Below, piece by piece: positions 35,337-46,335 of a DNA stretch of 64,000 nucleotides. Source of the DNA: Ulva prolifera (lineage: Eukaryota; Chlorophyta; Ulvophyceae; Ulvales; Ulvaceae); NCBI GenBank assembly GCA_023078555.1, contig CM041200.1, forward strand, positions 186,001 through 250,000, read 5' to 3'. The number at the start of each line of letters is the position of its first letter. Positions within the stretch are counted from its first letter, which is position 1. A program made the translations under genes and the position numbers. The notes beneath the pieces were generated by a model. That model was not told the DNA's origin. It ran no database searches and saw only the letters and a program-made list of their open reading frames with translations.

Positions 35337-36326
35337 GACGCAACGTCTTTGTTTTTCTGTGACAATGCATTAAAACGACCCCACCATCTGTGGATCTTGG
35401 CTTCAGTGCTAGGCCTATACTTGGCAGTCAGATAGGCCCATGCTTCACAAAGATGTGACATGCGATAGACAGTTGTCCTATCCACGTCAGGCAAAGACAT
35501 ACAGACTTGAGTCCTTCCTCTAGCATGGACACGTTGTTCGTCCGCGGACGGTGCGTGCTGCAACAGATGGTCTAGCTCGAACTGACCTAACCAGGAAAAG
35601 ACTTTCTGCTCGTACGCAACGAAGCTTTCGGTCTTACAGTTCCACTCAGGCAGTTTTCCTTTCGTCCAATCAGGCTCGCTACGTCCCCGAGATGCTCGCA
35701 GCGTTTCAAGTGTGATGAGAGACTCAGCGTGACCGGCATCGTTCACTTCATGAGAGGAAAAGGGTACCTGCTGGCTGCGCTGCCCAGTTTGGGAAGAGTG
35801 TCGTGGTCGGATGACTCGTCCGCCACAAAGTAGCATGCCTGCGGGCTGTTCCTCGTTAGGGAGCTGTTGGTCAGCGTCCCTGTCGACGGTTGGCTGCTGA
35901 TCAGCCTTATCTTGCCTTTCCTCGCGAGGAGAGTTGGAATTGGAAAGATCGAGATTGGACATCCAGCAGTAGGATAGACGATTCTTTGGTGCGCGCTGCA
36001 ACTAACCGATTGGTGGCTCGCATGCCGACAGGGTGAGAAATAAGCGAGCGCGTTCACTTTTCCCAGCGCTGATCATTTGAAAACAAGCGTCTCGAATTGT
36101 ATCTAACAACAATATGCTACGAGACCGCTCAATGATGCCTTCGCTTGTGACCGCGGTCTAGCGCCGGTAGAACACTGGAACGCTTGCCGTGTCCGCGCGC
36201 AGACTTTGGCCAACGGCTTCCTGAACAAGACCATAACAGACATAACGCAAACGTGTCATCGATACCATGTCAGAAACGCTATCCTATGCAGGTCAGGCGC
36301 TGTACTTGTGCAGGTCAAGTCGGGTA

Positions 36327-36426
36327 ATGTCATGACTTCCGTCGAAACTAGGTCAAAGCTAGTCAAAGCACTCAACTGTGCAGCGAGAGCTACTCGCACC
36401 TCTAACAAACACATAGTTTGTTACAA
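36327..36426. mobile_element. 100-bp insertion in the LTR of copy D
   Basis: Compared with other LTRs of the family, 100 extra bases lie between two GTA triplets (36324-36326 and 36427-36429). No terminal inverted repeat is evident. It may be a small non-autonomous element or filler. Confidence 0.35.
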
Positions 36427-36496
36427 GTAGCCAGCATTTCCATACCTTCTGCGCATAGATGTAGAACCGAGGAGATGCTAGGATGAGATGCTCATA

Positions 36497-37229
36497 CCGT
36501 ACCAAATTAAACCCATCGACGTCGAGGCCAGCGTTGTTGTGTACACAATATATCTGGGGCACGCCAATTTGGCCACCGTCATGCCTTATATGTGTTTTAA
36601 AATTTTCGGATACTCGGCGTAACAGCTGAGCGTTACACATGACGAAGGCGCGTGCGCAGAGCGCGCGACCTGCTGCACCAGCGGTGCAGCGCGGTGACAC
36701 ACGGCACGTGTTTGAAAATCAGCTCCGAAGTAAATGTAAGGGACATGCTGCAGCTAGAACACATCAGCTGATGTGTCTCTATGCCAACAATTTGCACAGT
36801 GAAACTGCTTTGTCGCCAACCGTGAAGTTGTGTGTCTAGCAAACATGTCGGACAGTGACATCATCAGAGACGATGCCGGAGTAGACTACCAACAATACGG
36901 TGATGATCACTACGATTACGATGAGTACGTCAACTATGATCCAGATGTTTATGCTGGAATGTATGAGATTGGCGATAGTCAGTGCAGCATTGAATCGAGT
37001 CTGCCTAGCGACAATGGCCTGCAGAGTCGCGATGAGTTGTTGCAAACGTGCTAAACGGTGAGCTGCGACATGCAGTACGTGACATGAGGTGCTCTAAGCG
37101 TTACGAGTGTATAAAATATTCCTGGAGATAGGGCACATCGGGTAACCGTTATGCGTTACAGCGAGGTGTTTCAACGCCACGGCAGGCCTGCATTCTGCGT
37201 TACGTGTCAATGGGTTTTATTTAGTACGG
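36497..37229. mobile_element. 733-bp DNA transposon with TA duplication
   Basis: Terminal inverted repeats of about 24 bp, consensus CCGTACYAAATWAAACCCAT then YGAC, start at 36497 and end at 37229. They are flanked by the dinucleotide TA (36495-36496 and 37230-37231). The surrounding LTR of copy D reads straight through once the element and one TA are removed, which fixes the ends. A TA duplication is typical of Tc1/mariner-like elements and their MITEs. No transposase is recognised. One short acidic frame is present (36845-37054). Confidence 0.85.
36845..37054 (+). CDS. Small acidic Tyr/Asp-rich ORF inside the TA transposon
   Basis: This 69-codon frame starts MSDSDIIRDDAG. Residues about 8-45 are strongly acidic with many tyrosines (DDHYDYDEYVNYDPD). 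No domain is recognised. It could be a captured host exon, a remnant of a transposon protein or a chance frame. The composition is unlike the copia proteins around it. Confidence 0.3.
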   Translation: MSDSDIIRDDAGVDYQQYGDDHYDYDEYVNYDPDVYAGMYEIGDSQCSIESSLPSDNGLQSRDELLQTC

Positions 37230-37452
37230 TACCGTGAAACTATAAGAAGAATGGTTACAAATCACATTGTGCACATCCATATATGCACACCTACATGTCA
37301 AGATTACAGCGGGAGATCCACGCCAGGATCTCCCTCGCTATGCCGGGACAATCTCCCAGGCGGCTAACCCATGCACTGGATCATCCGCGGATCGTTCGTG
37401 CATGGGTGCACCTGTCACCACACTGATGCCCGCAGGCTCATGCATTGTGACA

Positions 37453-39690
37453 ACCTCTACATCAGTCACTGCACTGTCAATCGTAGCCAAAATGCCTGAT
37501 ATGTCGGCTACCTTTGTTGCTACTGTCTGCTCACACACTGTGCTATGCTCTATATCAGCCTTAACTTCTACGACAGCAACATCTATATGTGGAATCAAGA
37601 GCTTGCGTACAATCGGGTTCCATTTGTGTCTAACTGGGGCCGTCTGCGCTTCCTGCCCTTGGGCATCAGCAGCAGTGTTAAATGCAAATCAAAACTAACG
37701 TCTTTAGCAGGATGCATAGACTCCCCTGCGACAGGTGAGTTTGGGGCCGGACTTACCTCTCCCCTGAAGATAAATCCACCTAGATGCTCGCGCATGCAGT
37801 CCATCCCATGCTCCAATCTGCGAGCCGTAGCCCTGTCGCCCGAAGCCCTTGGGATGGGTCCCCTAATATCTCCCACGGCCCCTCGCGGCGGGCCAGCTGA
37901 TCCCGCCGCGGCAGAGCTGGGTTGATGTTGTGTCTCCATGTCGCGGAAACTCACCTCATCTGCTCTGCCAGAGTCGCCGGCGAGAGATCTGCCCGGAGAT
38001 GTGAAGCTCTTCGCCCTGGCTGACGTGTGCGGCTGATGGCGACATGTCGATGGTGAGTGTTCAAGTTGCTGAAGTGGTCAATGTTTGAGTGATTATTGAC
38101 GGCGCTCGATGTTCTCACCTGGTTGGAGGTGTAAATCAGCATCACCTTGGCGTAGCTCCTGACTGCGGGCTACCGCATGGACGTCCTCCACTACTCTGTA
38201 GTTGCCTGTCTGGTCATCCGCTGCAGCTCCCCCGAACCGAGGTCATCCCCAGCTCCGGAACTACATGCTCAAAATCTGCGGCTAGGGCATCGCTGATGTA
38301 CTCCGAATCATGCAAGTCAACAATTACATGCCTATGGGCATCCCATCAAAATCATACTCAGCAGCGCCGTGCACTTGCATGTTCTGCTTGCGAGCTGCAA
38401 AAGCATCAGCATCTGACAACGGGGGCGCGTACACCTTTTCCGCCATCTTGGACTGGAATTCTAGTTTTTCAACAGCACTCCTATTTGCTGACGGCATGAG
38501 CCCTATCTCCACGCTATCGAAAATCTTAATGTACTTGCGCAACATCGCAGCGCTATACACCATCTGCCGCACTTCAATCACTTTGCCGCCCCTCGGTACG
38601 GACTGGTAAACCTGTTCGTGGGTGGGCTCTGCCCCGGACCTACCCACACAGTGTTTGCTCCCCTAGCGTCTAGTGTGCGTAGATGCTGGCCATTCTGATA
38701 GAAATACAGTGGCAAACCACATGGGCGCATTTGCTCCACAAGTGGTTTAAATCGTAAAGATTAATTGATCTCCCGTAGAAGACCATATACGGGACCACAA
38801 GTCGGAAATTTGTGTTTTCCCGGAGTCTATTGCACCACTCACCTTTGTCACGCTTAGCCTCCGCCGTGAGCTCATCTTGAGTAATAAATTTTACACCTTT
38901 AGCCGGAGCAGGCTTGTTACTCACACCTTTCGATTTCACTACGAGCACTCTGCACCGATTTGCTCTTGTGAGATTGTGAATCGCATCGGAAAAATTCTTC
39001 TTCAGGAACTTTCTCTTTTCACGAGTCATTAAAGCAGTGCTAGGCACAAGATTAGTGCAATGGTTGACACACATCGCCCCCTCCGGCCATAGCCGGCGGG
39101 TTAGATCCGTGGGAAGAATTGCAGCACGCATTTTGTCTCTACGCTCTCATTTTGTTTGTACGCTCTGCTCTGCTATCCCATTGCCTTCATGGTGTCCGGG
39201 AGCACATGTTTCCCACGATATCCCGTTCTCGGAAAAATAATCTTGGATGTTGTGAACCTGAAACTCTCACCCACGATCCCTGTGTATACCCATGACTCTA
39301 GGTGTGATCTTGACGCCCTCATCATCACCGAACTCATGCGGAAGAACGCTGAACCGTATGTGCTCAATGATTTCAACCAACAGCTGTGGCACTCTAGACT
39401 TCGCATCCATTGGACAAGCAAAACTGTAACGTGAATGCGCATCGACGACTATGAGAATGTACCGTGCTTTTCCTACCCCTGCAGGCAAAATGGGACCCAT
39501 AACATCAACATGCAGCCATGCACCAGGCCATTGGGCCTCATCATGTTCTACATTTGTGCCATGCTGGTTACTAGAGCCGGAATCATGCGAACATTCAAAA
39601 GAGGGAGCGCTGCGATGCGTGCATGCGTGCGATGTTGGCCAGCGCGGGCTGCAAAACAAAGTGCCTTTCGCCACAGCTTGTCTCTGCGAG
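37453..39690 (-). mobile_element. Copia-type element of the L lineage (copy E)
   Basis: Recognisable on the minus strand are the integrase (about 39.67-39.05 kb; HVDVMGPILPAGVGKARYIL), a basic post-integrase region (38.7-39.0 kb, NRCRVLVVKSKG), the RGGKVIEVRQM segment (about 38.55 kb) and an acidic/proline linker down to 37453. The closest relative is element L (MNRLQ, GGRVLEVRQM). No reverse transcriptase is recognised. It is broken, with several breaks, and both ends are incomplete. Sequence left of 39690 shows no further similarity to these elements. Confidence 0.7.
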
Positions 39691-40069
39691 CTGCCCTGAC
39701 TGGCTTACAGCGAAGCAGAAATGTAATCTCTGATTCAATGTTTTCGCGTTGTGTGGGCGTGCTTGCTTGCAAGCACTGTCTTGTCTTCGGATGTTGCCAG
39801 TAAACCACTGCTGAGACCTGCCCAACTGTTGCGTAATAATCAGGGCTAAAGGCAAAGCAAACAATAAACATTCGGAATCACATTGTTGCATGTCATAGCA
39901 CTGCGGCGATGTTGTATTAGAGCGACGATCAGAATTGTCACGCGCGGCCACTCGGAGCAAATCAATTGCCGTTGCGGTGCAATTTGCGGCGGTTCCACTA
40001 TAGTACAAGGATGTGGTCAGCAATAAAAACAACTGTGAATTTGTGGTTCATTTGAGTGTGTCGAGCGCG

Positions 40070-40525
40070 GTGGGCGACGAGGAAAATGCGCGGCGTGAGC
40101 CACGCGTTTGCGAGGAGCTCCACCGGAGTACTCCGCGCCGTCCCAGAAAACTGGCTGGAGTGCGATTTTGGGGGGGGGGGGGGGGGGGGTGGTGCTTGAC
40201 GAATGTTCTGCTCTGCATAAGGTTTGTGGCTGTACACAGACGTGGCGGCTGGCACGTTAGACTTAACCTCATTTCGACAGTGCCAGCCGGCGATGCGCTG
40301 CAGCGCATACAATTGTATGCTCCAGGCCGAAGTTGTCCGCTTGTCTGCACTGCTTACAAGAGGACTTGATGCACCGCGCGTAGAGTTGGTGTGAGGTTTA
40401 AGCATATGCATCTTGCTTTCTTCCGAGTGCTGTTGCATGTGATAGTCTTTCTTCCGTGTATCGTGGGCGACGAGCGAATGCGCGGCGTAAGCCGCGCGTT
40501 TGCGAGGAGCCCCTCACTCCGCGCA
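40070..40525. repeat. Pair of ~65-bp direct repeats with an internal hairpin
   Basis: GTGGGCGACGAG followed by ATGCGCGGCGTRAGCC and CGCGTTTGCGAGGAGC occurs at 40070-40139 and 40463-40525. In the second copy GCGCGGC and GCCGCGC form a perfect 7-bp stem closed by GTAA. Flanking sequences differ, so this is a dispersed motif and not one long duplication. Confidence 0.6.
40170..40189 (+). repeat. Homopolymer of 20 G
   Basis: Twenty consecutive G follow CGATTTT. Such a tract can form quadruplexes and is prone to length change and sequencing error. Confidence 0.85.
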
Positions 40526-41083
40526 CCAAAAAAAGTTCACCTGAAACCCCGGGAAAATTGAGAAGTCAGAGCGGGTACTCCGATGTGAAATTTAGAGTGG
40601 CCCTGACAGCCCGGGACAAACAAAACTTATTTGTACACCACTGGTGACGGCAGCCACCACGGGACAGTGGTCACTGTAAGTAGGACCTAAAAATGACCGT
40701 AGTAACTCTATACCTCTAGAGAGGAGGCAACGGAGTCCTCGTCATGCTCGGTTCGCAATATACGAGATGAGAGGCAATGACGGATTAAGGCCTCGGCAAT
40801 GACCCAACCTGCGGTTGTCAGCCTACCATGCCATGTATAGCTGTGTCCAGAGGTGCACCAGGAAAAATCATGATTTTGGTTTCAGGCCGGTCCGCCGAAA
40901 TTCGCGACGGTCGTGGCCAGCTGCACACGGAAGCGCCAATGACGGGGTGCCTGTGACATTCCGGGGCTATCGTACCGTATCCCGGTGTATGTTTAGGCCA
41001 CCTTAAAAGCAGATATTCGCGAAGACTGGAGCACACGCCACGCTTTTTGGTTCACGGCCGCCAACGATCCGTGCAACATTTGA

Positions 41084-41896
41084 ATGGGAATATCAGCTGC
41101 CGTAGTGGCAGCAGGATCGATTGGGGCGATCGCTCTCACCACAGCGACCCGAGTGGGAGCGCATGCAAGCGCAAGCCCTAACGTTGTGAAGGTCAACGCA
41201 GGAGCCCCACGTATCGCGCGTCAAAGTCACTCAAGCCCGTGCACCAGTTGCAATGGTAGTGCAAAGTCGGTGTGTTCTAGATGTAGCGGACGAGGTGCGC
41301 GACCGAGATGGACAACGCCTGCTGCTGGCAATCTCATCATAGGCGTTCCCGATCCTGCTTTCTCAAACCCAAGTCGTCCTGGAGTTGAGATGTCTGTTCT
41401 CTGCTCATGGCGTTCGGGTGAAGCTTTTTGGCCGAGTTTTTCATTCACGACATGTTCAGACACAGAGCGCCGTGCACATATATTTCATAAGGACCCTTTC
41501 TCGCTCAGTTCATGCCTAGACAAAGACTCTGCCAATGTGGCAAGTTCTGACGTTGTTTTAAATCTCCGGGCATGTTTGATACACATCACATTCAAGCTGA
41601 AGATACTGTCACAGATTGTGTCACACACTCTGTGACAGAACCCTGATCGTCAATGCGCATGAATGATGTATTGTGGATCACATCAAGGTGCTACGACTGA
41701 CACCACATTCTGTTCTTATGCGCTGTGTTTGTCTGCAGGCCGTATCAACCACGTAGACAAACAAGTTTTGCCAAAGTCTGAGTGGCCTATCTACTGTCAC
41801 TGGTGTCAGGGCAGTGGACACATAAATTGCTATGACTGTCTTGGAACCGGCAGTGCGCGAAGTAAAATGGGATTCAGACTGCCTCATGAACATTGA
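41084..41896 (+). CDS. DnaJ-type zinc-finger protein, probably organellar
   Basis: The protein carries two DnaJ/Hsp40 cysteine-rich modules, CTSCNGSAKSVCSRCSGRG in the first exon and CHWCQGSGHINCYDCLGTG in the second. Such J-domain-less zinc-finger proteins often act as thiol-dependent assembly helpers in plastids. A model with exons 41084-41417 and 41739-41896 (GT-AG, 321-bp intron) joins in frame to give about 163 residues. That intron is longer than others here and could hide a small exon. The N-terminus (residues 1-30, AAVVAAGSIGAIALTTATRVGA) is hydrophobic and alanine/threonine rich, like a transit peptide or membrane anchor. The nearest gene is the convergent cyclin. The zinc-finger assignment is firm; the exon junction and localisation are inferred. 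Confidence 0.6.
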
Positions 41897-42290
41897 AAAG
41901 ATTCGACTGGACACATGGCCTTTAGTGCAGGCCACTGAAACCAACCAACATGGTTGTATGTGCCCAATAACGGTAGCCATTGAGAACTCTCGAAGAGATG
42001 TAGTTTTGTAGTGAACCAGCTGCATGGGGACGTCAATTACTGGTGGTGATGTCGACCGCTGAGTTGAGGGGGATGTTTCGAGACCACTGAGGTATCCCGT
42101 ACCTGTGGTTGTCTGAACACTTTGATGAGTGCTGGTTTCTGTGCATTTACAACCTTGCCTCTTTTATGATGACCAAGACAGATCTAAGTTGAACACACAT
42201 TAGCCATACTGTTTGTCTGATGTCAAAGAGTGCATGCCTCTTCAAAAAAATCATATGTACACATGCGTGGCCATGGCCCATTAAGATGTG
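41897..42290. other. Convergent intergenic spacer
   Basis: The stretch lies between the stop codons of the zinc-finger gene and the minus-strand cyclin gene. No feature is recognised; it presumably holds both 3' untranslated regions. Confidence 0.5.
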
Positions 42291-44108
42291 TCAAGTACAT
42301 AGCCAACCAGCTGGCACAGGAATAGCATGAAATGGTTCATATACACATTCGTCAATGGCAGGCAGACACATGAGATGGGCAACACCAGCCTTTTTGTCAC
42401 TGCTATACTTGTTGAAAACAGCTCTGTTCTGGGATCTAGGCGCATGTAACAGCAAGGTGTGCAGATGCTGTACACAAGGTTTCAGTTGCTCTGCCGTGTG
42501 GCATGTGTAATGCTGCATCGTCTTGTTCCATATCACATGATGTCGATGTGGCTCATCGGCACAATTGTGTCCCGAGTTCAGTAGGACCCTGCACAAAAAA
42601 ACAGCCGCGGCAGCAACAGTGGAACTGTGGAAGCGCAGGCTGTCATAATCGAGCAAGTGCAGCTCCAACAAGTATCGGGCGCGTTGCTCAAGATATGTGT
42701 ACTCCACTGTTGTGGCGATAATAGCTGCCCGCAAGAAGCGCTGCAGGAAGACCTGCATGATTGGGAAATCAACAAAAAAAAATTCAACATTATGGATCTG
42801 CTGGACGTGTGCAGGTGATTGATACCTTTGCCGTCGGTACTGCAATTTGAAACTTCAGAACTCTCAGGACCTGTCGCTCTGCCGCCATGATGCCATTGAT
42901 TGTGCAATTTCCATCAGTGATGTCTGCAATTTTGTCAAGTGGCGGTGGATATATTTCTTCAAACTTAGTTGCGATGCACAAACAAGACACTGCCAGAAGC
43001 TGTAGATCTGCTTTGATTATGCGGCAGCAAGATAGGTACTTGTCTATGTACGCCACTGTCAAGTACAAGCTCTCAGTCACCAAGCGAAAGTCAACTGATA
43101 CATCTACAAGCCAGTCAATGAGCCGTGCTCTCATGTCAGGGGTTATGTTACGCTGCACTGTTCGCAGGTAGTCTGGGCGTGGGCAGTACTTGACCTGCAT
43201 GTGGTCCAAGCCATTTTCAACACGGCAGCAATACGCATATTGCAACAGAGCTGCCAGAGGCACACCTCTTGGAGTCTCAGGTGATCTGTGATCGCTTGTG
43301 CATATGCCGGAACGTGCTGAACAGGCCCCATGTGTGGACTGTCAATGCATTGAACTTCCAGTGCTGAAAGCCCAGGGCCTGCACCAACATCGCGTCCATT
43401 GTGGGGATGCAACCAGAACGCTCGTAGATAATAACAGTGGAGATTTTGATCATACGGCCCAAATGAGGAGTACAAACCTTGCTTGACGTGTTTTGCCACT
43501 CCCCCGCGTTTGTCCTGAACAGCCCCACTTTTCAAATACTTGTATATCTATGACCTTCGCAATGCATGTGAGCAGAGAAGTGTGCAAGCTACGTACATTT
43601 TGTCGAAATTTCCGTGAACCGTTTGCCGTGGCATTACTCTTTCTCCTAATTGCCACGCGCACCCCGCCCTGCTCAGGATGGACGACTTCGACTACGGGGC
43701 TGTACATGCACAGGTGTTCATTCATACATGAACAATCAGCATCATTCGTACATACCTTCAACTTGCAGTCGTTTGTTGCATCTGTCAGGGCAAACAGCGT
43801 CCGTGTTTTCTCCGCTTCCTGCTCGCACCCCAATGGTCAGGGCCCATGTTTTTTGTCAACATACAATTGAAATAAGCTTCACAGTCATATTGATCCCTTA
43901 CCTGTGACAATGGATGACTGCAATTGCTTGTTCCAAACGAACCGACTCCTTTCGAATGTTGAACGCTGGCTGATCCATGTCCGAACCAGCCGAGCGCTGG
44001 ATTGAAGTTTTCACACATGCCAGTGAGGCTGTTGTCCAACGTAGGTAAGGCCGTAGTCCTTGGTTTCACGGCTCGGCCCGTAGCGAACCTAGCTAAACTT
44101 TGGTCCAT
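42291..44108 (-). CDS. A-type mitotic cyclin, seven exons
   Basis: This is a regulatory subunit of a cyclin-dependent kinase. A consistent model has exons 44108-43902, 43818-43756, 43668-43597, 43547-43478, 43378-43266, 43194-42826 and 42752-42291. All junctions are GT-AG and stay in frame, with introns of 83, 87, 49, 99, 71 and 73 bp, giving about 451 residues. The N-terminal part has FALTDATND, matching the R-x-A-L-x-D-x-T-N motif near the start of A/B cyclins. The cyclin box has MRARLIDWLVDV, TESLYLTVAYIDKYLS and CIATKFEEIYPP. The second fold begins VFLQRFLRAA. TLYLT...YIDRYLS and APTAK-FLRRFVRAA-like strings are closer to A-type than B-type cyclins. No clear destruction box is seen, and the first exon is the least certain. 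Confidence 0.85.
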
Positions 44109-45713
44109 TCTACTCCATCAAGAATGCGAGGAAACTCTGTGCTGCACCTGAATGCGGGCACTGTATAGCACACTGTATTCATGGGGTATTTATGGTGTTT
44201 CCGGTTAGATCTGCTGTGAATATGGAAAAGGCCAATTTGAACCATGCGCACCCGATGCGATGTGCCTACGATGGCACATGCATGCTGTAGTATAGACCAG
44301 CATGCGGACCAGGTATACCGACCGTCGAAGAGTGGATGGGATGTTTTAAGACTCCGTTGTCTGGCATTCTTCGGCAGCCTTTGTCATTGCAGAAAATCGA
44401 GGACTTTTGAGATTGTGGCGCTATGTTGTACTGGTGCTCCACCTTGCTGTTCTGTCATAGTCACAGCTGAATTTGTCCAACTTAGAGCCATCATAGCGTT
44501 TAGACCGCGCGCGCTTGCGTGTTGGTGTTCGATGCTCGTCCAGGCGAAGCGTGATGCGTTGTTGTTTGGTTAGACGGTGTTGTTTTTGACAGCTCAAGGG
44601 CAAGAACCGGATACGTAGAGAATATCGTGGTTAATGTAAAGACTCGCGAATGTCCGTCCCATTTTTTTCCCCCAGCGACGACAATGATGCGATGTCCCGG
44701 CCTGTGTCTACGTAGAGCCGCGAATGAGAAATTAATAGTCCTTGGCGTCTCGGGCTTCTCGTCGCTGGAATCTTTTTTGCAGTACAATACATTGTGCCCT
44801 GTCCGTAGCAGCGCAAGCACGACGGCGGTACAGTAAATGACTGCTGGTACTATGTCATGGGCTCATGATGGATGTGCAGTGCTGTAGCTGGCAATAGGTA
44901 GGACTACCAACCAGTGCTCGAATATTGGGAATTTGTCGGTAACGGGCCGCTCAGAAATATGTTTTCTGATTTTGAGCGGCTGTATTTAATGATTTTGAGC
45001 TGTTTGTGCGGCTAGGAACCCGCCACACATGTAAATGAAAAGGTGGCCTCGAGCGGCTAGCAACCGACACAAATGTAAGTATAGTGATGCGATCAGCGAT
45101 TAAATTGTTGAGTTTCTGCGAGCGTGTGTGCAGTAAGTCTGTGTGCGTCAGTTTGGAGCCAAAACGCGACCGCGACGAAAGTCCTTCGAGCTCGCAGCAA
45201 TCGCAGTAAGCTGAACCGTCCTCGGGGCCAAGCAAGCGAGCAAAAAGGCCGCTCTGTAACTCGATCACTAGCTTCTTTGGTGGCGCCAGCAAGGTTGTCC
45301 AATTGGAGACTCGCCAAAAGCTTGTATCGCAATCTAAAGACATGCGTACGTGCCACGGTGCAGAACTTGTTCACACATGGCACGTTTCCTTAAGATAAAG
45401 CTTTGGAAGCTTGGCATCGAATGGCAGGTGTGCGCGGTCGATACTTGGGCCCTAGCCACAAGTATACGTAGCTGGTGGCTGCGTGTGGTACAAGGACAAA
45501 GGCAGCAAGGCGGGCAGTACCGCGAAAGAAGCAAGCAGACGAAGCACACACCCAGACACCCACGCACGCAACACCCACCTCGCCCGGAAAAACCCATCAC
45601 CGGCGCAGCAAACGACACCGATCCGCAGACCGCCAAGCACACACCCACACACCCATACACGCACGCACAGACCCCACGGCCCACACGCAACAACACAACC
45701 GCTAACACCACTC
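44109..45713. other. Upstream region of the cyclin gene, no recognised gene
   Basis: Several frames of 60-110 codons overlap on both strands without recognisable motifs. Features seen are a hAT-like terminal sequence from 44915, and a C/A-rich low-complexity stretch at about 45545-45712 (repeated CACAC/ACCCAC) just before the LTR of copy G. The cyclin promoter should lie at the left end. Confidence 0.5.
44915..45080. repeat. Copy of the hAT-like terminal repeat
   Basis: TGCTCGAATATTGGGAATTTGTCGG, here described by its positions 44915-44939, and the following GGGCCGCTCA match the right end of the element at 20111-20642 read in reverse. GAGCGGCTAG near 45053 also matches. The far end of this copy was not found. 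Confidence 0.45.
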
Positions 45714-46057
45714 TTACAATGCATGAGCCTGCGGGCAGCAGTGTGGTGACAGGTGCACCAATGCACGAATGATCCGCGGATCCAGTGTATGGGTAAGCCG
45801 CCCGCAGGATTGCCCCGGAGTAGTGCGGGAGACCTGCGAGGGTCTCCCGCCGTAATCTTGATTGTTCAGTGTGCATATATGGCTGTGCACACTGACATCT
45901 GTAGCCATTCTTTCTACTGTTTCACGGTGCTAGTCTCTTCCCTTAGCGTACCTTGTTTCTACCTCTGTGCGCAGCAGGTATGGAACGCTGGCTGTCGTGA
46001 CATGACCAACAATAAAGACTGAGCGTCTAACATGCACAAACTATAGCGTTTCTGACA
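45714..46057 (+). repeat. 5' LTR of copia copy G (344 bp)
   Basis: It matches the 350-bp LTR family from ACAATGCATGAGCC to TTTCTGACA, with a TATA-like GCATATATGG near 45878. The first few bases differ from the usual TGTC. Confidence 0.8.
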
Positions 46058-46335
46058 GGCCAAAGTCTGCGCGCAGACACGGCGGGCATTACACTGTTAT
46101 GCCGGCGCTCAGACTGCGGTCACAAGCGCGGGCATCATTTAGCGGTCTCGTAGCATAGTGTTGATAGATACAATTCGAGACGCTTGTTTCAAATGATCAG
46201 CGCTGGGAAAAGCGAATGCGTTCGCTTATTTTCTCAACCTGTCGGCTTGCAAGCCACCCAATCGGTTAGTTGCTGCCCGCAACAAAGAATCGTCTGTCCC
46301 ACCGTAGGATGTCTGATCTCAACCTTTCCAACGCC

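Larger units (their letters stand above)
35337..37452 (-). mobile_element. Copia-type element, gag and 5' LTR only (copy D)
   Basis: The minus strand shows the 5' LTR (37452 to 36266, with two insertions), a leader with TGGTATCG just after the LTR, and a gag start near 35963 (MSNLDLSNSN) running to 35337. The gag ends abruptly against the LTR of copy C. The LTR start at 37452 also abuts the internal region of copy E, so one LTR serves both. It is broken and mostly missing. Confidence 0.75.
39691..41083. other. Host-like intergenic region with direct repeat and G tract
   Basis: No gene is recognised in these 1.4 kb. The stretch holds a ~65-bp direct repeat (40070-40139 and 40463-40525), a run of 20 G (40170-40189) and scattered short frames on both strands. 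It probably includes the 5' flank of the zinc-finger gene that starts at 41084. Confidence 0.5.

Noticed and set aside
39548-40032. Two overlapping minus-strand frames of 107 and 145 codons
   Set aside because: They overlap each other in different frames, begin in copia copy E and show no motif; not supported as host genes.
43143-43535. A separate gene overlapping the cyclin
   Set aside because: The frame is partly intron and partly exons 4 and 5 of the cyclin; splicing explains it fully.
45377-45772. 132-codon + strand frame upstream of copia copy G
   Set aside because: Its second half is a C/A-rich low-complexity run that reads into the LTR; no domain or splice context supports a gene.
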